This document shows, in pieces, positions 6,926-11,999 of a stretch of 13,274 bases of DNA. The stretch spans positions 1 through 13,274 of the forward strand of contig JAZNLR010000087.1 of NCBI GenBank assembly GCA_045579195.1. Reading direction: 5' to 3'. The DNA comes from JAZNLR01 sp045579195. Its GTDB lineage: Bacteria > Bacillota > Clostridia > Christensenellales > CAMQZB01. The first letter of the stretch is position 1, and each line of letters opens with the position of its first letter. A program made the position numbers and the translations under genes. The notes under the pieces are model-generated. The model did no database searches. It saw only the letters and a program-made list of their open reading frames with translations, and was not told the origin of the DNA.

Positions 6926-6954
6926 TTGATATTTTCACCGTTTTGATTTATAAT
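6926..6954 (+). promoter_or_regulatory. Strong SigA-type promoter of the HPr-like gene
   Basis: TTGATA at 6926-6931, 17-nt spacer, TATAAT at 6949-6954. The start codon follows 29 nt later, after GGGAGG at 6969-6974. Confidence 0.85.
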
Positions 6955-6983
6955 ATCAGTACGTTAAAAGGGAGGCATATCGT

Positions 6984-7211
6984 ATGAAGGCAGTAAACGT
7001 AACCCTGAATATGGCGGAAAACGTCAAGAAATTTGTCAACATCGTCAACCGTTACAGCTTCGACATCGATCTTCGAAGCGGCAGATTTGTCGTTGATGCG
7101 AAATCCATCCTCGGCATCTTCAGCTTGGACCTTGGAAAACCTCTTATTATGGAGATTTACGCAGACGATTGCGACGAGCTTTTGGAAGAGATCAAAGCAT
7201 TTCGCATTTAA
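6984..7211 (+). CDS. HPr-like protein lacking the active-site histidine
   Basis: A 75-residue protein with the HPr (PTS phosphocarrier) fold: strand 'AVNVTLN', helix 'VKKFVNIVNRYSFDIDL', strand 'GRFVVDA', 'KSILGIFSLDLGKPLIMEI', and a final helix 'CDELLEEIKAF'. The 'AKSILGIFSL' segment matches the conserved region around Ser46 of HPr, and Ser41 is the equivalent. The usual GxHARPA segment carrying His15 and Arg17 is replaced by 'MAENVKKF', so it cannot take phosphate from enzyme I in the normal way. A regulatory or scaffolding role is more likely than sugar transport. It has its own strong promoter, a GGGAGG site and a terminator, so it is monocistronic. Confidence 0.85.
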   Translation: MKAVNVTLNMAENVKKFVNIVNRYSFDIDLRSGRFVVDAKSILGIFSLDLGKPLIMEIYADDCDELLEEIKAFRI

Positions 7212-7238
7212 TCTTCCCCAAAGAAAATGCAACCCGTG

Positions 7239-7274
7239 ACGGACCGCTGATCGACTGCTCATGCGGTCCGTTTT
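7239..7274 (+). terminator. Intrinsic terminator after the HPr-like gene
   Basis: A perfect 9-bp stem ACGGACCGC/GCGGTCCGT with a 15-nt loop, followed by four T. The short T-tract suggests it may be leaky into the next gene. Confidence 0.78.
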
Positions 7275-7283
7275 AATGAAACT

Positions 7284-7298
7284 TTCCCCTTCGGGGAA
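7284..7298 (+). other. Small perfect hairpin in the 5' region of the DUF4364 gene
   Basis: TTCCCC, TTC, GGGGAA form a 6-bp stem with a 3-nt loop 27 nt before the start codon. No T-tract follows, so it is not an intrinsic terminator. It may protect the 5' end of a processed or read-through transcript. No convincing promoter is seen between 7275 and 7325. Confidence 0.45.
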
Positions 7299-7325
7299 CA
7301 CAATAAAGATAAGGGCGGATATCCC

Positions 7326-7892
7326 ATGGAAAACGAAAAAGAAATTTTCATCCCTCAATTCAACAACGAAACAGACGAGAAGACGCTCAATAAGCTCATC
7401 CTCCTTTTCGTTTTTGACAAGATGGAAGTTGCTGTTTCGGAAAACTCCCTTCTTGATATTTGCTGCAGCGCAAACGCTTGGATCCCCTATATGGACTGCA
7501 AGCCGCTCATCTCCGAGCTTTTGGACTCTGAGTTCATTTACTCAATCAAGCGCCAGCATGCACACGGCCCCCTCTTTTCCATCACACCGAACGGAAGAAT
7601 GTGCCTTGCGTACTTCTTTGCGAAGATCCCCTCCTCTTTGCGTGAGGACATTGCGGGTTTCGTCAAAGCAAACAGAATGAAGTACCGTCGCAAGCAAGAG
7701 TACGATTCGGATTATTACAAAAACAGCGACGGAACTTACACCGTTGCGCTCAAGATCCTCGATCTCACAAAACCCGTTTTGGAAGTCAAGTTCTCCATCC
7801 CCGACCGCTCGACCGCAAAAGCCGTCTGCAAGAATTGGGATGAAAAGGCCGCTTCCTTTTACGAGGTGCTGTACGATACCTTAGTCGATTAA
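7326..7892 (+). CDS. DUF4364 family protein
   Basis: A 188-residue protein resembling the DUF4364 family common in Clostridia. The first ~110 residues look like a winged helix: 'NKLILLFVFDKMEVAVSENSLLDICCSA', then a second helical pair 'CKPLISELLDSEFIYSIKR' and a wing 'GPLFSITPNGRMCLAYF'. The C-terminal ~75 residues form a beta-rich domain ('GTYTVALKILDLTKPVLEVKFSIP'). DNA binding is plausible from the fold but not demonstrated for the family. It is full length. The ribosome binding site is modest (AGGGCGG). A TSCPD-domain gene follows after 25 nt and shares the downstream terminator. Confidence 0.8.
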   Translation: MENEKEIFIPQFNNETDEKTLNKLILLFVFDKMEVAVSENSLLDICCSANAWIPYMDCKPLISELLDSEFIYSIKRQHAHGPLFSITPNGRMCLAYFFAKIPSSLREDIAGFVKANRMKYRRKQEYDSDYYKNSDGTYTVALKILDLTKPVLEVKFSIPDRSTAKAVCKNWDEKAASFYEVLYDTLVD

Positions 7893-7917
7893 AACAAACA
7901 TTTGGAGGTTGAATTTT

Positions 7918-8166
7918 ATGCCATCTTACAGAACAACTGGAACTTGTTCCCGTGAAATTCTTTACAACGTTGAAAACGGAATCATCACCGACGTGAAATT
8001 TATCGGCGGATGCAGCGGTAACTTGCAGGGAATCAGCAAGCTTGTCAAGGGTCAGAAGATTGACGACGTGATTGAAAGGCTGAAAGGAATTAAGTGCAGA
8101 GCAGGAACGTCTTGCCCCGATCAGCTCGCGCGTGCGCTTGAGCAGTATAAGTCGGAAAACGCTTAA
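7918..8166 (+). CDS. TSCPD domain protein, four-cysteine type (TIGR03905-like)
   Basis: An 82-residue protein with four spaced cysteines at 10, 32, 60 and 66, the last within the diagnostic 'CRAGTSCPDQLARAL' motif. The same module appears as the C-terminal domain of some ribonucleotide reductases and as stand-alone clostridial proteins. The cysteines probably bind a metal, perhaps zinc or an Fe-S centre. The glycine-rich 'FIGGCSGNLQGISKL' is also characteristic. The ATG at 7918 is preferred over an in-frame TTG at 7909 because the GGAGG ends 9 nt before the ATG and touches the TTG. It is probably co-transcribed with the DUF4364 gene. Its function is unknown. Confidence 0.85.
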   Translation: MPSYRTTGTCSREILYNVENGIITDVKFIGGCSGNLQGISKLVKGQKIDDVIERLKGIKCRAGTSCPDQLARALEQYKSENA

Positions 8167-8188
8167 AATCAAACGTTAAAACTTTTAA

Positions 8189-8222
8189 AGAGGCTTCTAA
8201 ACGAACGGAAGCCTCTTTTTTT
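8189..8222 (+). terminator. Intrinsic terminator after the TSCPD gene
   Basis: A perfect 9-bp stem AGAGGCTTC/GAAGCCTCT with a 10-nt loop, followed by a long T-tract. It ends the DUF4364-TSCPD unit. Confidence 0.9.
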
Positions 8223-8234
8223 GTTTTCAAAAAT

Positions 8235-8265
8235 AAAAAGCGTGGCACGTTTGCCACGCTTTTTT
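8235..8265. terminator. Bidirectional intrinsic terminator between convergent genes
   Basis: A near-perfect hairpin AAAAAGCGTGGCA, CGTT, TGCCACGCTTTTT that gives a T-tract on both strands. It lies one base after the stop codon of the XRE-cupin-ligase gene on the minus strand, and backs up the terminator at 8189 on the plus strand. Confidence 0.9.
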
Positions 8266-8266
8266 C

Positions 8267-10534
8267 TTAGAGCTTATTTCTCTGGATCTTGCCGCTGATG
8301 GTTTTGGGCAACTCGTCGCGGAAGACGACCACTCTAGGGTACTTATAAGGAGCGGTGTGATCCTTGACGTACTTCTGAATCTCTTTTTTGAGCTCTTCGC
8401 TCGGCTCCGTTCCCTTCGTGAGAACGATGCTTGCTTTGACGACCTGACCGCGAACCTCGTCGGGAACGGCAGAAACACCGCACTCCAAGACGTACGGAAG
8501 TTCCATAATGACAGATTCGATCTCAAAGGGTCCGATGCGGTATCCGGAGGATTTGATAACGTCGTCCACACGGCCAACGTACCAGAAGTATCCGTCTTCA
8601 TCGCGCCAAGCGGTGTCGCCGGTATGATAAACATCGTCATGCCAAGCCTCCTTGGTCTTGACCTCATCGAGGTAGTACTCCTTGAATAGACCGCAAGGAA
8701 CGCTCTTATCCGTATGGATGACGATCTCACCCACTTCACCGGGAGCGACCGTGTTGCCGTCCGCATCCACGATGTCCACGTCGAACTGCGGAGAAGCCTT
8801 TCCCATCGCGCCGACCTTGGGGGTCGTTCCGAACAGGTTTGCGATCGCAAGCGTGGTCTCGGTCTGACCGAAGCCTTCCATGATCTCAAGCCCCGTTGCC
8901 GCTTTGAACTGATTGAAGACCTCGGGGTTCAACGCCTCGCCTGCCGTCGTCATATGGTGGATGGAAGAGAGGTCGAACTTAGAGAGATCTCCGCGAATGA
9001 GCATACGGAGCATCGTCGGGGGTGCACAGAACGTCGTGATGTTATATTTTGCAAACATCGGAAGGATGTCATTTTCGTCAAACTTGTCGAAGTCGTACAC
9101 AAACACAGCGCCTTCGCACAGCCACTGCCCGTACAGCTTGCCCCAGAGGGATTTGCCCCAACCCGTGTCTGAAATGGTGAGGTGCAAACCGTCGCGCTCA
9201 CAGCAGTGCCAATACTTCGCGGTGACGAAGTGACCGAGCGCGTACGTATGCTTATGCGCCGCCATCTTGGGATTGCCCGTCGTTCCGGACGTGAAGAACA
9301 TCAGCGCCGTCTCATCGCCGCAGGATGCGTCAGCAGGTCGATCGAAGACTTCGGAACACTGAACGTACTCCTCGTCGAAATCAAGCCAACCTTCTTTTGC
9401 GCCGCCCACCATCAACAGATGTTCGACCTGAGGGCACTTCTTTGCCGCGCTCTCTGCGAATTGATAGGTGTCGCCATCCGCCGTGCAGACGATCGCCTTC
9501 ACGCCTGCAGAATTATAGCGGTACTCAAAGTCGTGTTCCTTGAGCTGATTGGTTGCAGGGATCGCAACTGCGCCGAGCTTGTGAAGCGCAACCATGCAGA
9601 ACCAGAACTGATAATGACGCTTTAAGACGAGCATGACCTTATCGCCGCGCTTGATTCCCAAAGATGTGAAGTAATTTGCGACCTGGTTGGAAGCACGCTT
9701 GATGTCTTTAAACGTGAATCTTCTCTCGTTCTTCTCCTTGTCGAGGTGGAGCATTGCGAGCTTCTCGGGGTACTTCTTTGCGATTCCGTCCACAATGTCG
9801 AATCCGAAGTTGAAGGTGTCGGTGTTCTTAAACTTGATGTCAAGAAGCGCGCCGTTTCCATCTTCCACGGTGTCCACAAACTTTTCGCAAACCAACTTTG
9901 CGCTCTTTTTTGCGGACATAACGCTCTTTCGAACAACGGGCTCTTCGGTGTCATCGCCCGACATGACGACCGCGCAGAAAACGCAGTCTTTGCCGTCCAC
10001 AGCGATCATTCCGTGCGGAGTGGACGAATTATAGTAAATGCTGTCACCCTCGCCGAGGATCTCAACGTGATCTCCGATCTGAACTTTCAACTTTCCCGAA
10101 AGAACGAGGTCGAATTCCTGACCGGAGTGCGTGGTCAAGTGAATGGGCTTGTTCTGCTGTGCCGCAGAGTACTCATACTTTACCCAGTACGGCTCGGCAA
10201 GCTTGTCCTTAAACTTTGGGGCAAGGTTTGCGATGTCAATGCCGTCTTCTTTCGCCGTTTCTTGGCCCTGACCTTTACGCGTGACGGTATAGCTTGAGAG
10301 CTTTGCAGAACTTCCCTCAAGAAGGTCGGTCATATCAACGCCGAATGCCAATGCACACTTGTGAATGAAAGAAAACGGAATGTCAGCCTTGCCGCTCTCA
10401 TATAAGAGGTACTGTTTTTCGTTGACGTCCGTCTTTTCCGCCATAATCGCAACCGAAAAGCCCATGATCTCACGTAACTCTCGGATACGGGATGCGATTT
10501 CCGACAACTGTCTTAGCGTGTTGTTTGTGTTCAT
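8267..10534 (-). CDS. XRE-cupin-acyl-CoA synthetase fusion (AMP-forming, ANL family)
   Basis: A 755-residue three-part protein. Residues ~10-72 form an XRE/lambda-Cro helix-turn-helix ('RIRELREIMGFSVAIMAEK' then 'LAFGVDMTDLLEG'). Residues ~116-190 are a cupin with possible metal ligands His132/His136, Glu140 and His174 ('GDSIYYNSSTPHG'). Residues ~240-755 are an adenylate-forming ligase with 'TSGTTGNPK' (415-423), 'GFGQTET' (554-560), 'HTGD' (637-640), 'GRVDDVIKSSGYRIGPFEIE' and the C-terminal catalytic Lys749 in 'PKTISGKIQRNKL'. The ligase should convert a carboxylic acid, ATP and CoA to acyl-CoA, AMP and PPi; the layout fits acetyl/medium-chain acyl-CoA synthetases. The start at 10534 is set by GAGAGGG 8 nt upstream, while an in-frame start at 10597 falls inside the leader. 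Expression is controlled by a T-box. The acid substrate is not determined; a branched-chain acid is inferred from the T-box. Confidence 0.9.
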   Translation of the reverse strand: MNTNNTLRQLSEIASRIRELREIMGFSVAIMAEKTDVNEKQYLLYESGKADIPFSFIHKCALAFGVDMTDLLEGSSAKLSSYTVTRKGQGQETAKEDGIDIANLAPKFKDKLAEPYWVKYEYSAAQQNKPIHLTTHSGQEFDLVLSGKLKVQIGDHVEILGEGDSIYYNSSTPHGMIAVDGKDCVFCAVVMSGDDTEEPVVRKSVMSAKKSAKLVCEKFVDTVEDGNGALLDIKFKNTDTFNFGFDIVDGIAKKYPEKLAMLHLDKEKNERRFTFKDIKRASNQVANYFTSLGIKRGDKVMLVLKRHYQFWFCMVALHKLGAVAIPATNQLKEHDFEYRYNSAGVKAIVCTADGDTYQFAESAAKKCPQVEHLLMVGGAKEGWLDFDEEYVQCSEVFDRPADASCGDETALMFFTSGTTGNPKMAAHKHTYALGHFVTAKYWHCCERDGLHLTISDTGWGKSLWGKLYGQWLCEGAVFVYDFDKFDENDILPMFAKYNITTFCAPPTMLRMLIRGDLSKFDLSSIHHMTTAGEALNPEVFNQFKAATGLEIMEGFGQTETTLAIANLFGTTPKVGAMGKASPQFDVDIVDADGNTVAPGEVGEIVIHTDKSVPCGLFKEYYLDEVKTKEAWHDDVYHTGDTAWRDEDGYFWYVGRVDDVIKSSGYRIGPFEIESVIMELPYVLECGVSAVPDEVRGQVVKASIVLTKGTEPSEELKKEIQKYVKDHTAPYKYPRVVVFRDELPKTISGKIQRNKL

Positions 10535-10598
10535 TGTTGTGCCCTCTCTTAAAAAAATTTTGAACCGCTTTGTCTTTTCGCGGTCTTTGTCAAACAAT

Positions 10599-10631
10599 AA
10601 AAAAACCGCCTCAAAGATTTCTTTGAGACGG
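10599..10631 (-). terminator. Regulated terminator of the T-box leader
   Basis: RNA CCGUCUCAAAG, AAAU, CUUUGAGGCGG forms an 11-bp stem with one U-G wobble, followed by seven U (10605-10599). The CUCAAA in its 5' arm is the segment captured by the T-box antiterminator. Confidence 0.9.
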
Positions 10632-10860
10632 GTAAATTCTTTTTACTCGCGGTACCACTCAAATTGCAGCTTTCGCTACCACTTCAGAGTCTATCAACTC
10701 CTATGCCTTGACGCAGCAATCACGGAAAGCGCCTACTCGGAAATTCCTTTGGGGCCTCAGCTCGGAAGTGATGGGATATTCTCCGTTTCTTTTTGCCGAG
10801 ATCACACCGCCCTCGACTCTCTGTGAAAAAGTGCAACAGAATCCGTCTTCGTCATCGCTT
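10599..10860 (-). promoter_or_regulatory. T-box riboswitch leader, specifier probably AUC (isoleucine)
   Basis: The minus-strand RNA has all the landmarks of a tRNA-sensing T-box. These are a stem I base AAGC with a GAUGA/CCGA kink-turn motif, GAAG/CUUC closing the specifier loop, and CUUUUU/AAAAAG. Above it lie the AGAGAG bulge and an apical GUCGAG/CUCGGC stem with a GGCGGUGUGAU loop. The T-box sequence GAGUGGUACCGCG is at 10660-10648. Antiterminator pairing UUUGAG/CUCAAA competes with terminator pairing. The triplet just before the conserved A and the lower helix CUUC is AUC, an isoleucine codon. Uncharged tRNA-Ile would therefore permit transcription of the ligase. T-box identity is firm; the specifier assignment was made by hand folding. 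Confidence 0.9.
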
Positions 10861-10879
10861 TTACTATGAAGTTGATTGA

Positions 10880-10909
10880 ATTTTAGCACCAATAAAAAGG
10901 GAATGTCAA
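10880..10909 (-). promoter_or_regulatory. Promoter of the T-box-controlled gene
   Basis: TTGACA at 10909-10904, an 18-nt spacer, and TAAAAT at 10885-10880 with an extended TG one base before it. Stem I of the T-box begins about 15-20 nt downstream. Confidence 0.83.
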
Positions 10910-10946
10910 GCATTTTTCGCGCACTTTGAAAAAAAACAACATTTTG

Positions 10947-10965
10947 AGAACGTGTTTTGCGTTCT
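10947..10965. repeat. Short inverted repeat in the divergent intergenic region
   Basis: Arms AGAACG and CGTTCT across a 7-nt spacer, between the minus promoter at 10880-10909 and the plus promoter at 11000-11027. It could be an operator, for example for the XRE domain of the neighbouring fusion protein, but six-base arms are weak evidence. The rest of 10910-10999 is AT-rich with nothing else recognisable. Confidence 0.3.
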
Positions 10966-10999
10966 TACAACAAGAATTTAAGCGATTATACAAAACACC

Positions 11000-11027
11000 T
11001 TGAAAAATCTGTTATTTTTGTTATAAT
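11000..11027 (+). promoter_or_regulatory. Promoter of the APH-like kinase gene
   Basis: TTGAAA at 11000-11005, a 16-nt spacer, and TATAAT at 11022-11027 with an extended TG. The coding region begins 22-37 nt later depending on the start chosen. Confidence 0.78.
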
Positions 11028-11064
11028 AAATAAGAAGATCAATTGAAGTTTGGTGTATTACGAT

Positions 11065-11913
11065 ATGAAACATCCCGAAAAATGGAGAGAAACAGAGAAT
11101 CCTTACGATTTCCCATATAAGAACTTTTCTTTATTGGAAGTAATTGGATATCCTCACGCCGGAAACGATGTTTTTCACGTTAGAGGCATTTATCAGAAAA
11201 AAGAAGTTGAAGCATACGTGAAAGCAGCACGGCAACCGGGAGCCGACATAGAAAATGAAATCAATACCGTACGATCCATCAACTGTGAACTTGCGCCTTT
11301 TATTATCGATCACGATGAAGAAAAGAAACATTTTTGTGTTTCGCTCGCAAAGCAAGGAGAGCGCTTGTCCACGATCGTTGGTGCGAATTCGAACAATGCT
11401 TCTTTGGATTATCTCTATGAATATGGGCAAACTCTCGCAAAATTGCACGCAAAAGAAGGAGTTTTCCCGGATGTAAAAGATCGCCGATTCTTTCATATCC
11501 CGGAAAAACAATATTTTTTAGACTGCGAATTGGAATTTGTTCATGACTTTTTAGTTTCACATCAACCAAAAGACGTTCACAAATGCTTTTGTCACGGAGA
11601 TTTTCACTACGCCAATCTGCTTTGGAAAGACAAACATATCTCTGCAATCTTAGATTTTGAACTTTCCGGTTGGGGCAACAAAGAATTCGACATCGCTTGG
11701 TCATTGATTCTTCGTCCGGGGCAAAGATTTTTAAGCACTGACGCTGAAATTTCACTGTTTATGAGCGGTTATCTCTCCGTTGGAAACTGTGTCTTGGAAT
11801 ATGTGAAGTATTATATGGTTCTTATCTATTCTCATTTTTATAAGCTCGGCAAAGATAATTTCGCCTATCAGTCTTATATCAAAAACGTGTTCCTTGAGTA
11901 TTGCAAAAAATAG
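11065..11913 (+). CDS. Aminoglycoside phosphotransferase (APH)-family kinase
   Basis: A 282-residue small-molecule kinase of the APH/choline-kinase fold. 'CHGDFHYANLLW' (176-187) is the catalytic loop with Asp179 and Asn184, and 'AILDFELSGWGNKEFDIAW' (194-212) carries the metal-binding Asp197. An upstream 'GQTLAKLHAKEG' helix is typical. The N-lobe is present, but its nucleotide-binding loop is degenerate. The start is uncertain: ATG 11065 lacks a good ribosome binding site, and in-frame TTG 11050 and GTG 11053 are alternatives. Base composition is clearly lower in GC than its neighbours (22 of 60 G+C at 11101-11160 against 33 of 60 at 12301-12360), which suggests recent acquisition. The family phosphorylates antibiotics, sugars, amino alcohols or homoserine. 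Resistance cannot be claimed from sequence. Confidence 0.83.
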   Translation: MKHPEKWRETENPYDFPYKNFSLLEVIGYPHAGNDVFHVRGIYQKKEVEAYVKAARQPGADIENEINTVRSINCELAPFIIDHDEEKKHFCVSLAKQGERLSTIVGANSNNASLDYLYEYGQTLAKLHAKEGVFPDVKDRRFFHIPEKQYFLDCELEFVHDFLVSHQPKDVHKCFCHGDFHYANLLWKDKHISAILDFELSGWGNKEFDIAWSLILRPGQRFLSTDAEISLFMSGYLSVGNCVLEYVKYYMVLIYSHFYKLGKDNFAYQSYIKNVFLEYCKK

Positions 11914-11958
11914 CAGCTGAATTCCAATTTGTGGAGATAACGCGATTCAAATCCACAA

Positions 11959-11992
11959 AAAAAAGACTAACGAGAGATCGTTAGTCTTTTTT
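11959..11992. terminator. Bidirectional intrinsic terminator between convergent genes
   Basis: A perfect hairpin: AAAAAAGACTAACGA, loop GAGA, TCGTTAGTCTTTTTT. T-tracts lie on both strands, so it ends the kinase gene on plus and the sulfatase gene on minus. Confidence 0.92.
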
Positions 11993-11999
11993 GACTGTT

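Noticed and set aside
6783..6938. 52-codon N-terminal extension of the unknown protein
   Set aside because: The extension runs through a TATAAT promoter and the dyad, and the ATG at 6782 has an excellent GGGAGG site.
7284..7298. Second terminator after the HPr-like gene
   Set aside because: The hairpin is perfect but has no T-tract after it.
6948..7358. 136-codon open frame on the minus strand
   Set aside because: It is antisense to the HPr-like gene and its terminator, with no promoter or ribosome binding site.
7909..7917. TTG start for the TSCPD protein
   Set aside because: The TTG begins immediately after the GGAGG, leaving no spacing for initiation. The ATG at 7918 is spaced normally.
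10535..10597. 21-codon N-terminal extension of the XRE-cupin-ligase
   Set aside because: It begins at the T-box terminator U-tract, while the ATG at 10534 has a proper ribosome binding site and starts the XRE domain cleanly.
10701..10913. 70-codon open frame on the minus strand
   Set aside because: It lies within the T-box stem I region and its promoter. The conserved RNA structure explains the sequence.
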